From Endoryza sp044226045 (lineage in GTDB: Bacteria; Bacteroidota; Bacteroidia; Chitinophagales; Chitinophagaceae), in the NCBI GenBank assembly GCA_044226045.1, contig JBGAHR010000006.1, positions 1-64,000 on the forward strand: 64,000 bases of DNA, written 5' to 3'. The number at the start of each line of letters is the position of its first letter. The stretch's first letter is position 1. Made by a program: the position numbers and the translations under genes. Positions 8,375-16,313 of the stretch are shown here, in pieces. A model generated the notes under the pieces. The model made no database searches. It saw nothing but the letters and a program-made list of their open reading frames with translations, and was not told the origin of the DNA.

Positions 8375-9937
8375 ATGCAAAAGGACCTTAGCATCAAACT
8401 GCTGCCATCCGAGGCAGCCAATGAATCCATCGTCAAAAAGCTGGCAGCGGCCAGCCTGGGTATCCCGTCCAGCCAGATCACGGGTTACCAGGTAACCCGT
8501 AAATCAATCGATGCCAGGGGTCGGAAAGTGTATTTTCTCCTTACTATTCGCCTTTTTATCAATGAACCATTTGAAGAACTGACTTTCAAAAAAGTCGATT
8601 ATCCCGAGGTCCGCCGGTCCGACAGGCAGGTGGTCATTATCGGGGCGGGGCCTGCGGGGCTGTTTGCCGCTCTCCGCCTGATAGAATCAGGTGTGAGACC
8701 CGTACTCCTCGAAAGAGGGAAGGATGTACGCGCCCGTCGCCGCGACCTGGCTCGCATAAATAAAGAAGGCATGGTGAACCCGGAGAGCAATTACTGTTTC
8801 GGAGAAGGGGGGGCGGGTACCTACAGCGATGGCAAACTGTACACTCGCAGCCACAAGCGGGGAGATGTGCAAAGGATCCTCAACCTGTTTTGTCAGTTCG
8901 GAGCCTCAACCGATATACTTGTTGATGCGCATCCGCATATAGGCACCAATAAACTGCCCCATATCATTACCGCCATGCGCGAGCAGATCATTGCCTGTGG
9001 GGGAGAAATCCACTTCGAACAGAAGATGGTCGACTTTGATCTCAAAGATGGTCGCATTACCCGGGTAAGAACGGAAAAGGGCGATTTCTTCGATGGGCAG
9101 GCCTTTATTCTGGCAACGGGCCATTCAGCGCGGGATATCTTTGAACTTCTTCACCATAAAAAAGTACTGATAGAGGCCAAATCCTTCGCCCTGGGGGTGA
9201 GAATAGAGCATCCGCAATCTCTTATCGACAGCATACAATATCATGCTGCGTTCAGGGGAGACTACCTCCCTCCGGCCTCTTACAGCCTGGTTCAGCAGGT
9301 CGATGGGCGGGGTGTATTCAGTTTTTGTATGTGCCCCGGCGGGATCATCGCTCCGGCAGCCACCTCGCCGGGCGAAATCGTGGTCAACGGCTGGTCGCCA
9401 TCCAAGAGAAATAATCCTTATTCGAATTCCGGCATAGTCGTAGCAGTGGAGCCCGCCGATTTTCAATCTCTCGAGGCCGCTCATGGTCCCTTGTCGGCAA
9501 TGGCTTTTCAGCGTTCCGTTGAACAAAAAGCCTTTCAGGCAGGAGGCGGAGAACTGAAAGCACCGGCTACCCGAATGACGGACTTTGTATCGGGAAAGCT
9601 CTCATCGACCCTGCCCGATTGCAGTTATCTGCCGGGACTTCAAAGCGCGGGTTTAAAAACAGTATTACCCGGGTTCATCTATAACCGCCTGGCAAGCGGA
9701 TTTGTGGAATTTGGAAAAAAAATGAAGGGCTACTATACCGAAGAAGCCGTGGTGGTAGCTACAGAGTCGAGAACCTCCTCCCCTGTTCGGATACCCAGGG
9801 ACCCGGTTAAACTGTCCCATCCCCAGATCAATAACCTTTTCCCCTGCGCGGAAGGCGCCGGTTATGCCGGAGGAATTGTCAGCGCCGCTATGGATGGAGA
9901 AAGAATTGCGGTTGCCGTTTTTCAGAAAAGCGAATAA
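8375..9937 (+). CDS. Uncharacterised FAD-dependent dehydrogenase (COG2509-like)
   Basis: A 520-residue cytoplasmic flavoprotein. The N-terminal 80 residues form a small alpha/beta domain (KLLPSEAANESIVKKLAAAS). A Rossmann FAD-binding motif follows, VVIIGAGPAGLFAALRL near residue 87, then LLERGKDVRARRRD, the conserved FGEGGAGTYSDGKLYTR block, GQAFILATGHSARDIF, and a C-terminal FAD contact PCAEGAGYAGGIVSAAMDG. This order matches the widespread family of FAD-dependent dehydrogenases whose substrate is unknown. The ATG at 8375 is chosen because upstream codons fall inside the hairpin. The gene stands alone and is followed by a heptamer repeat array. Confidence 0.8.
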   Translation: MQKDLSIKLLPSEAANESIVKKLAAASLGIPSSQITGYQVTRKSIDARGRKVYFLLTIRLFINEPFEELTFKKVDYPEVRRSDRQVVIIGAGPAGLFAALRLIESGVRPVLLERGKDVRARRRDLARINKEGMVNPESNYCFGEGGAGTYSDGKLYTRSHKRGDVQRILNLFCQFGASTDILVDAHPHIGTNKLPHIITAMREQIIACGGEIHFEQKMVDFDLKDGRITRVRTEKGDFFDGQAFILATGHSARDIFELLHHKKVLIEAKSFALGVRIEHPQSLIDSIQYHAAFRGDYLPPASYSLVQQVDGRGVFSFCMCPGGIIAPAATSPGEIVVNGWSPSKRNNPYSNSGIVVAVEPADFQSLEAAHGPLSAMAFQRSVEQKAFQAGGGELKAPATRMTDFVSGKLSSTLPDCSYLPGLQSAGLKTVLPGFIYNRLASGFVEFGKKMKGYYTEEAVVVATESRTSSPVRIPRDPVKLSHPQINNLFPCAEGAGYAGGIVSAAMDGERIAVAVFQKSE

Positions 9938-10080
9938 TTACGTTTATCGTTTCACGTTTATTGTTTCACGTTGGTTGAATGTTGGCGGTTCTTCCCAATC
10001 GGGGGAGCAGTTTTTTTGACGACTATTCGAATTATGAAAACGATAAACGATAAACGTGAAACGTGAAACGATAAACGCCC
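9938..10080. repeat. CGTTTAT/CGTTTCA heptamer array forming an inverted repeat between convergent genes
   Basis: The left arm (9940-9975) reads CGTTTAT-CGTTTCA repeats. The right arm (10040-10078) reads the reverse complement (ACGATAAACGATAAACG, GTGAAACGTGAAACG). The unique centre holds a weak stem (TTCCC/GGGGA near 9990-10004) followed by seven Ts. The two arms could pair over more than 30 bp with mismatches. Confidence 0.85.
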
Positions 10081-11073
10081 TCACTCCTGCCCATTGCTTT
10101 TCTTCGCAATCAACCAGTTTTTCCGGATCAGTTGATTATGCCTGAAGGCTTTTTTTTCTGCCTTGCATTGTTTGATTTCGGCGCTGGTAAGCGGATTGTT
10201 GATTAAACCATCGAGATCAGGCTTACCGGCATCCACCCAGGCGGTGTACCAGAAATCTGCAACGAGGTCCGCAGAGCGAATCAATTGTGTATTGATGGTA
10301 TTTCCGAGTAATCGGGCATATTCTTTTGCGAAAGCCGAAGTATAGTATTTCACTTCCCGGCCGTTCCTGATTTGAATCCGGTACTTGGTGGAATCAGTAA
10401 ACGCCTTGCTGGCTTCTTTCTCTTTTTCGAATACATCATCGAGCAATACAAAGCCGCTTCTTACGGCATTCCAGGCAGATTGTTCCGGTGATGCCAGGTA
10501 TTTCGCCTTGTGCCGACTGCTTAAACGATAGCTGGTGAGTTCCAGTTCCGGCACCACCGATTCCCAGAGCGCGTGCAGCCCACGCTGATTAGTCAGCTGA
10601 CCATCATAATTAACGGAGGTATGCAGGGGAACATGCGCATCCCCGATATAATGGGCCAGATCAGTAGCATAAAAAAGGATACTATCCTTCTGGCGATTGC
10701 GAAAAGCCCTCACCAGGTTATCTTTCATCGTAATAATATAGTAGGGTACATAGCCATATTTCAGCAATGAGTCTTTTGTATATCGTTGCTGCGCTTCCGC
10801 CCATTGCAACGGCATTTTCCAGGCTGCTGAATCTCCAAAAATTTCCAGGTCTATGAAGTGCTTGGTGGCTTCCGTTGCATCTTCATTCCTCCGTTGATCC
10901 GGCCTGACCGAAAAACGGACTATATACTCCATATTTTTGTAAAAGAAAGGCTGCATCCCCGACGGAAGTTCATAAACGGCCAGTTGGTTTACGGTCCGGT
11001 GTACCAAAAAACCCCAACTGGATAATGCCATTACCAGCACAAAAAGCAAGACTACCCTCGGAATTACTTTCAT
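10081..11073 (-). CDS. Secreted zinc-dependent phospholipase C / S1-P1 nuclease-like protein
   Basis: A 330-residue exported hydrolase of the zinc phospholipase C/P1 nuclease fold. The signal peptide MKVIPRVVLLFVLVMALSS is followed directly by WGFLVHRTVNQLA. In this fold the N-terminal Trp of the mature protein and the nearby His bind zinc, so cleavage before that Trp fits. Further zinc ligands are seen in HFIDLE, in HYIGDAHVPLH (HxxxD plus His) and in GLHALWE (HxxxE). Whether it cuts phospholipid or nucleic acid cannot be decided. The ATG at 11073 is preferred over upstream starts because it begins the signal peptide. Confidence 0.75.
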   Translation of the reverse strand: MKVIPRVVLLFVLVMALSSWGFLVHRTVNQLAVYELPSGMQPFFYKNMEYIVRFSVRPDQRRNEDATEATKHFIDLEIFGDSAAWKMPLQWAEAQQRYTKDSLLKYGYVPYYIITMKDNLVRAFRNRQKDSILFYATDLAHYIGDAHVPLHTSVNYDGQLTNQRGLHALWESVVPELELTSYRLSSRHKAKYLASPEQSAWNAVRSGFVLLDDVFEKEKEASKAFTDSTKYRIQIRNGREVKYYTSAFAKEYARLLGNTINTQLIRSADLVADFWYTAWVDAGKPDLDGLINNPLTSAEIKQCKAEKKAFRHNQLIRKNWLIAKKSNGQE

Positions 11074-11224
11074 GATTCTTTCCAATTTCGTGCGAAATTG
11101 CAGTAAATTCTCGCACGGAAAAAATAATCCGGCCTGTAACATTTCCCTGCAATCGGCTACCAATAGGCAGGATGCGTTTCCTGGAAAGCTATCCGGTCAA
11201 ATACATGACTAATAAATCAGCAAT

Positions 11225-12157
11225 ATGAATATTCTCGAGGTCAAAAACCTTAAAAAGTATTATGCTACCCAAAAAGCGGTGGATGATATCAGCTTCAACC
11301 TCGCGCAAGGGAGCATTTTCGGATTGTTAGGACCCAATGGAGCGGGAAAAACAACCCTGATCCGAATGATTACGGGTATTTTTTATCCGGATGAAGGAGA
11401 AATCCTGTTCAACGGCAAACCCTTTGACCCGCTTCGCGATATCGTTCAGATCGGTTATATGCCGGAAGAACGGGGTCTGTACAAAAAAATGAAAATTGGC
11501 GAACAGGCAGTTTATCTCGCGCAATTGAAAGGATTGTCGAAGCAGGACGCCACGGCGAAAGTGAAAGAATGGTTTGTGCGGTTTGAAATGCAAAGCTGGT
11601 GGAACAAGAAAGTCGAAGACCTCAGCAAAGGGATGAGCCAGAAACTGCAGTTTGTTACCACTGTTTTACATGAACCCAAACTGATCATTCTCGACGAACC
11701 TTTCAGCGGACTGGATCCGGTCAACGCCGGACTGATCAAAGATGAAATTTACAACCTCGCCAAAAGAGGTGCCAGTATCATCTTCAGTACCCACCGCATG
11801 GAACAGGTTGAGGAAATCTGCGATCATATTATACTGGTGAATAAAGGCAAGAAGATTCTCGACGGTACGGTAAAACAGGTGCGACAGCAATTCAAGGAGA
11901 ACCTTTTCAGCATCGGTCTGGAAAAGCTCGATGGGGTTGCCTCCAATACAATCTTCGAGGTGATAAATCGCCGTGATGATCACCTGGTGGTTAAAATTCA
12001 CGATGGTCAGAAACCAAATGACGTATTGAAATATTTCATCGACAAAGGCGAAGCGGTTCATTCATTCAATGAAATCCTTCCCTCCCTGAATGAAATATTC
12101 ATCCGCCTGGTTGAAAACACACCACTGTCCCGTCAATTTGAAAAAATTACTGCTTAA
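11225..12157 (+). CDS. ABC transporter ATP-binding protein (NatA-like)
   Basis: Cytoplasmic ATPase subunit of an exporter, 310 residues. Walker A GPNGAGKT at about 36-43, Q-loop near IGYMPEERGLY, signature LSKGMSQKLQ, Walker B LIILDEPFSGLDP and switch His in IIFSTHRMEQVEE are all present. The PEERGLY segment and the C-terminal extension of about 80 residues are typical of the NatA type of sodium or drug exporter ATPases. The permease starts 9 bp downstream, so the two are co-transcribed. Substrate is not predictable. Confidence 0.9.
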   Translation: MNILEVKNLKKYYATQKAVDDISFNLAQGSIFGLLGPNGAGKTTLIRMITGIFYPDEGEILFNGKPFDPLRDIVQIGYMPEERGLYKKMKIGEQAVYLAQLKGLSKQDATAKVKEWFVRFEMQSWWNKKVEDLSKGMSQKLQFVTTVLHEPKLIILDEPFSGLDPVNAGLIKDEIYNLAKRGASIIFSTHRMEQVEEICDHIILVNKGKKILDGTVKQVRQQFKENLFSIGLEKLDGVASNTIFEVINRRDDHLVVKIHDGQKPNDVLKYFIDKGEAVHSFNEILPSLNEIFIRLVENTPLSRQFEKITA

Positions 12158-12166
12158 ACGAATTAT

Positions 12167-13498
12167 ATGAACAAGACCTGGATTATAGCCCAAAGGGAAT
12201 TTCTTACCAGAGTTAAGAAAAAAACATTTCTGCTGAGTACCATCCTGCTTCCCTTGCTGATTTTCGGCTTTTATGGGTTGATGATTTATTTCTCCGTGAG
12301 CGGAGACAGCTACAAGATAGCTGTTGTAGATAAGGCAAAAGTATTTAGCGATTCCATTGAAAAGAAGGATGGCGACATACAGTTCAAGCTGATTGTCGAC
12401 GATACCAGCAGCGCCCGGAAAAGAGTCGAAAGCAAGGAATTTGACGGATATCTGTATGTACCGGATACTTTCAATGCCCTGGGGAAAGATTCGCTTCAGT
12501 TGCGTACGGCCAATACCGTTGGATTGGTGAACAGAGCCAATATTGAGAAGAAAATCAACAAGGCGCTCGAAGACGTTCGGTTTGCCAAACTGCAGATCCC
12601 CAAATCCCGTTTAGACAGTCTTCAGCATTCGAATGATATATCGTTTATACCTCTTTCGGGAAGCGCTGGCGAAAATGAAGGACGCACCGAGCTTAGTTCG
12701 ATTGTGGGTTATATCACCGGCTTCCTGATCTATATCGTGTTATTTGTGTATGGCACGATGGTGATGAGAGGGGTAATGGAAGAAAAAGTAAGCCGTATCG
12801 CGGAAGTGATTGTGAGCAGCGCCCGGCCCTACCAATTGATGATGGGAAAAATCATTGGTATCGGCGCTGTTGGCCTCGTACAATTCCTGATCTGGGCTGT
12901 GCTGCTGGTGGGATTACAGTTTGTGATGGTAATGATCAGCCCCGATTTGGCCAGCCATGCCTCTTCCACGCCTATGCCCGGAGGCGGAGCAGTTCAGGCC
13001 GTTCAGGCAGCACAAAACAGCGGTGCCGCTGCGGGAATAACAAAGGCTTTGTCATCCATCAACCTGCCGTTGATCATCGGCTGCTTTATATTTTATTTCC
13101 TCGGAGGCTACCTGCTTTACTCTTCCCTGTTCGCTTCCGTAGGCAGTGCCGTCAATGAAGATCCGCAGGATGCTCAAAGTCTCATGTTACCGATCACCAT
13201 GCCGATCATTTTTGCGATAGTGATCATGACAAAAGCCGTTAACAATCCCAACAGCGGTATAGCGGTGTTTGGCAGCCTGTTTCCCTTAACCTCACCGGTA
13301 GTGATGATGGCCCGGATTGCCCATGGTATTCCCAATGGTGTTCCGTTGTGGCAATTGTTACTGAGTGGCGTGCTGCTGATAGGTGGATTTTTGGGAACCA
13401 CCTGGATGGCTGCGAAAATTTACCGAACAGGCATCTTGTTGTACGGTAAAAAAGTTACCTGGAAGGAAATGTGGAAATGGGCATTCCGAAAAGCATAA
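12167..13498 (+). CDS. ABC-2 type permease (NatB-like)
   Basis: Membrane subunit paired with the preceding ATPase, 443 residues. The N-terminus WIIAQREFLTRVKKKTFLLS leads into the first membrane helix. A large extracytoplasmic domain (about residues 45-180) follows, then a cluster of five or six helices beginning SIVGYITGFLIYIVLFVYG and containing the conserved VMRGVMEEKVSRIAEVIVSS loop of ABC-2 permeases. This matches NatB/YhaP-type permeases. No hairpin terminator is seen after the stop; a repeat array begins within 12 bases. Confidence 0.85.
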   Translation: MNKTWIIAQREFLTRVKKKTFLLSTILLPLLIFGFYGLMIYFSVSGDSYKIAVVDKAKVFSDSIEKKDGDIQFKLIVDDTSSARKRVESKEFDGYLYVPDTFNALGKDSLQLRTANTVGLVNRANIEKKINKALEDVRFAKLQIPKSRLDSLQHSNDISFIPLSGSAGENEGRTELSSIVGYITGFLIYIVLFVYGTMVMRGVMEEKVSRIAEVIVSSARPYQLMMGKIIGIGAVGLVQFLIWAVLLVGLQFVMVMISPDLASHASSTPMPGGGAVQAVQAAQNSGAAAGITKALSSINLPLIIGCFIFYFLGGYLLYSSLFASVGSAVNEDPQDAQSLMLPITMPIIFAIVIMTKAVNNPNSGIAVFGSLFPLTSPVVMMARIAHGIPNGVPLWQLLLSGVLLIGGFLGTTWMAAKIYRTGILLYGKKVTWKEMWKWAFRKA

Positions 13499-14060
13499 GC
13501 GGAAGAAACAATTTGCCAATTCAATTACGAATTACGGATGACGGATGACGGATAAAATACAATTGGTCAATTAGTCAATTGGTCAATGTGCCAATTCAAT
13601 TACGGATCACGGATTACGGATGACGGATGGAATACAATTGGTCAATTAGTCAATTGGTCAATGAGCCAATTCAATTACGGATTACGGATTACGGATGACG
13701 GATGGAAAACAATTGGTCAATTAGTCAATTGGTCAATGTGCCAATTCAATTACGGATTACGGATTACGGATGACGGATGGAAAACAATTGGTCAATTAGT
13801 CAATTGGTCAATGAGCCAATTCAATTACGGATTACGGATGACGGATGGAAAACAATTGGTCAATTAGTCAATTGGTCAATGTGCCAATACAATTACGGAT
13901 CACGGATGACGAATGTGACAAATTCAAAACTAAATGCTATTTGAGATTTGGGAGTAGCCTGGGCAAAATGAACCGTGAAACATGAAACGTAAAACGCTAA
14001 ACGTGTAAGCCGCAAACCGCAAACTGCAAACCAACGAGAAACGATAAACCATAAACGCCA
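13499..14060. repeat. 75-bp higher-order tandem repeat plus heptamer words
   Basis: Positions 13510-13915 are built from GGTCAATTAGTCAATT-type octamers alternating with ATTACGG/ATGACGG heptamers. AATTGGTCAATTAG begins at 13561, 13636, 13711, 13786 and 13854, so the unit is 75 bp four times, with one spacing of 68 bp that is short by exactly one heptamer. At 13970-14058 reverse-orientation words follow: GTGAAACATGAAACG, CCGCAAACCGCAAACTGC and GAAACGATAAACC. A frame across 13586-13867 is only the 25-codon translation of the unit. Confidence 0.9.
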
Positions 14061-14218
14061 AATCCCCTTGATGTAAAATATAGACAGCAAATTCAAATGA
14101 CCGGGGGTAACTGGGTAAAAAATTATAGTTCCTGTCATATTTTTGTCAGCAGGCTGTTTTAAAAAATCCATTTTTCATTGGAGAAACGGAGCAGTTTTGT
14201 TCCTTTCATAAGACTATC

Positions 14219-14290
14219 ATGGTCATTCATACGCTTATCAAAGTCGGCGATCGCCTGGCTATGGCAGCTGTTAAAATTTTCAAAAGATGA
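14219..14290 (+). CDS. Possible 23-residue cationic peptide
   Basis: ATG to TGA encodes MVIHTLIKVGDRLAMAAVKIFKR, a short peptide with evenly spaced Lys/Arg in a hydrophobic sequence, compatible with an amphipathic helix. It lies in the otherwise non-repetitive stretch 14060-14368. CAGTTTTG ends about 22 bp before the ATG and is one base off TAnnTTTG. There is no homology evidence, and chance occurrence is quite possible. Confidence 0.2.
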   Translation: MVIHTLIKVGDRLAMAAVKIFKR

Positions 14291-14318
14291 TGAACGGTGC
14301 AACATATTTCGCATTTGC

Positions 14319-14334
14319 TCGTAATTTTATACGA
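14319..14334. promoter_or_regulatory. Dyad TCGTA-N6-TACGA, candidate operator
   Basis: A perfect 5-6-5 inverted repeat 35 bp before the ATG of the coiled-coil gene, with a second direct copy of TCGTAATT at 14341-14348. Position and symmetry suit a dimeric repressor site. The regulator is unknown. Confidence 0.35.
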
Positions 14335-14368
14335 AGAACATCGTAATTAACCAATTGCACCAAAAGCC

Positions 14369-15289
14369 ATGAAAGCATCCTCAACAATCATCAAATGGGG
14401 CCTGCCCTTCGCAGGCGTTGCTGCCATCATCACCCTGGCAGCCTGGAAACAACAACCATCAGGCAATTCATCATCAAACAAGACCGTTATTACCGACACT
14501 ATTCCGCAGAAAAACAAACGCGAGAAAAGATTGGCGGGAGATCGCGACCTTGACTTCGAATTGAGAGAATTGGATAATGCCGCGAAAAGCCTGGACAATG
14601 TTCCTGATATCAATTTCGCTGACATAAAAAAAGAACTGGAGCGTTCTTTGGAAAAACTGGACCTCGACAAAGCGAAACTGGAAACGGAAAAAGCGCTGAT
14701 GGAAATCGACGTCGAAAAATTAAAGGCTGAAATTGAAAAATCTCTCAACAAAGCTGATTTTGACAAGATCGAGGCTGAGATGGAAAAGTCGATGAAAGAC
14801 GTTGACTTCGATAAAATGAATGAAGAGGTAAAGGCCAGCCTGGAAAAAGCTCGTAAAGAAATGCGGAAAGCCAGAGTGGAGATGGAAAAAAGCCAGGCGG
14901 AAATGAAGAAAGAGCTGCAAAGCGAATTGTCAAAAATCAATTTCGAAGACATTAAAAAAGAGCTGGAAAAGGCGAAAGAAGAGATCAAACGCAGCAAGGC
15001 CGATCTGGAACTGGAGAAGCTGAACATGAAGGATGAAATGGCCAAGGCCCGTAAAGAAATTGAAAAAGCCAAGGAAGAATTGAAAGGCTACCAGGAAATG
15101 ATCTATTCCATGGAAACGGATGGACTGCTGAGCACCCGCGAAGACTACAAAATTGAATACGAAAATGGCCAGATATCTATTAATGGTAAAAAAATCCCGG
15201 ATGAGATGAATCAGAAGTACGGAAAGTATTTCAAAAAGAAAACTACCATTAAAAAAGAGAGTGGACATTTCAACATAGATCTAGATTAG
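14369..15289 (+). CDS. Membrane-anchored coiled-coil protein, function unknown
   Basis: A 306-residue protein with one N-terminal hydrophobic segment (WGLPFAGVAAIITLAAW) and a highly charged Lys/Glu-rich helical body from about residue 55 to 255. The body repeats a short phrase built on (I/V/F)D(F/V/I)(D/E)K followed by (K/E)A(E)xEKS: LDLDKAKLETEK, EIDVEKLKAEIEKS, KADFDKIEAEMEKS, KDVDFDKMNEEVKAS, KINFEDIKKELEKA. A small folded tail (DYKIEYENGQISINGKKIPDEM) closes it. Similar charged regions occur at the ends of Bacteroidota BlaR1/M56-type sensors, but no peptidase motif is present. It has its own terminator. Confidence 0.65.
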   Translation: MKASSTIIKWGLPFAGVAAIITLAAWKQQPSGNSSSNKTVITDTIPQKNKREKRLAGDRDLDFELRELDNAAKSLDNVPDINFADIKKELERSLEKLDLDKAKLETEKALMEIDVEKLKAEIEKSLNKADFDKIEAEMEKSMKDVDFDKMNEEVKASLEKARKEMRKARVEMEKSQAEMKKELQSELSKINFEDIKKELEKAKEEIKRSKADLELEKLNMKDEMAKARKEIEKAKEELKGYQEMIYSMETDGLLSTREDYKIEYENGQISINGKKIPDEMNQKYGKYFKKKTTIKKESGHFNIDLD

Positions 15290-15313
15290 AGTTTTCTCAT
15301 GTCTGTTAGTAAC

Positions 15314-15343
15314 ACGGGGCTGTTCTCAGCCCTGTTTTTTTTT
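15314..15343 (+). terminator. Rho-independent terminator after the coiled-coil gene
   Basis: ACGGGGCTG (15314-15322), loop TTCT, CAGCCCTGT with one G-T pair, then nine Ts. The hairpin starts 25 bp after the stop codon. Confidence 0.9.
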
Positions 15344-15354
15344 GTACAAGGGAG

Positions 15355-15668
15355 AGGGAAGTGAAAATTTAAAAGTCAAAATTCAAAAGGCAAAAGGCAA
15401 AAGTCAAAAGTCAAAAGTCAAAAGTAAAAATTCAATACCCACCACTAGTTCCCAGGCCGTAGAAGGAACGCGGAGAGCTCCAAGTACCGCCGAGGGCGCT
15501 AAGGAGAAATTCAAAAGTCAAAATTCAAAAGAGATAGACCGCCGCTAACTCGCAGGGCGTAAAAGGAACGCGGAGAGCTCCAAGCACCGCAGAGGGCGCT
15601 AAGGAGAAAGGCAAAAGTTAAAAGCTATGGTAAAACGTGAAACGCAAAACGTGAAACGCGAAACGCTC
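15355..15668. repeat. Heptamer and GC-rich repeat array in a convergent gap
   Basis: GTCAAAA/ATTCAAA/GGCAAAA heptamers (15365-15440) are followed by two copies of a unit of about 95 bp with AGGAACGCGGAGAGCTCCAAG, ACCGC-GAGGGCGCTAAGGAGAAA (about 15463-15510 and 15558-15610). CGTGAAACGCAAAACG heptamers (15630-15668) run up to the stop codon of the minus-strand gene. Confidence 0.85.
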
Positions 15669-16085
15669 CTATTCTCCATCAATCATCCGAAGCAACGGAT
15701 GGAAAACGCCACCATCATCATCATCTTCCTCTTCAATATCCATGGTCAGCTTTAGTGTGGAACCTTCTTTTATCATCACTCCCTCCTTACGGTAGGTTCT
15801 GTAGCCTTTTTTCTCCAGAATAATGGTTACTTCACCTGGAACGAGTGCGTTTGTGCGGAAGTTGCCGGAAGCGTCCGTAGTGAGTGTTTCTTTTTTGTCG
15901 AGTCCCTTCCCGGTTATTGACACGGTTACTCCAGGCACCGGCTTTTTGCTATCGGCGTCTGAAACAGAACCATTGATGGATGGTTCACCCTTTTTTTCAA
16001 CCTTGGAATTGTCGTTGTTGGCTTTCGCGCAGACAAATGCTACGCTGAAAAGAGAAAGCAACAAGAATTGTTTAGGGACTCTCAT
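15669..16085 (-). CDS. Secreted CarboxypepD_reg-like beta-sandwich protein with acidic tail
   Basis: A 138-residue exported protein: signal peptide MRVPKQFLLLSLFSVAFVCAKA, then a single carboxypeptidase-regulatory-like domain. The domain shows SINGSVSDADSKKPVPGVTVSITG, TLTTDASGNFRTNALVPGEVTIILEKKGYR and VMIKEGSTLKLTMDIE, the pattern of the Greek-key domain found at the start of TonB-dependent receptors. Here it stands alone and ends in an acidic stretch EEEDDDDGG. It may be a surface or periplasmic binding module. Function unknown. Confidence 0.7.
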   Translation of the reverse strand: MRVPKQFLLLSLFSVAFVCAKANNDNSKVEKKGEPSINGSVSDADSKKPVPGVTVSITGKGLDKKETLTTDASGNFRTNALVPGEVTIILEKKGYRTYRKEGVMIKEGSTLKLTMDIEEEDDDDGGVFHPLLRMIDGE

Positions 16086-16313
16086 AACATTTGGTTTTCC
16101 TTGATTCTAATAAAATCGGTCAATCCGGTTCAATCCTGGGTGATAAAGACACTGGAACTCTATCAACTGTTGCATCAGGACCGAAAGGTACGAATTAACT
16201 CCATTCAGTAAAACAAGGCGGATAAATTAGTGGATAACCCTGAGAAAAGGGTGACCCAGAGCTCTTAGACGCTGCTTTTCAGCATTTCCATACGCCGGCC
16301 CGGCTCTTTTTTT

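Noticed and set aside
13586..13867. Frame encoding four near-identical repeats of 25 residues
   Set aside because: It arises because the 75-bp DNA unit is divisible by three. The DNA repeats continue outside the frame, and the last unit changes length by 7 bp, which breaks it.
14347..15072. 241-codon Ser/Phe-rich frame opposite the coiled-coil gene
   Set aside because: It mirrors the Lys/Glu-rich helical repeats on the other strand; long antisense frames are expected there.
15342..15548. Lys/Ser/Gln-rich small protein
   Set aside because: It is a translation of GTCAAAA repeat words starting inside the T-run of a terminator.
16230..16237. DnaA-box-like GTGGATAA
   Set aside because: An isolated partial match in a short gap between a small secreted protein gene and a nucleotidyltransferase gene.
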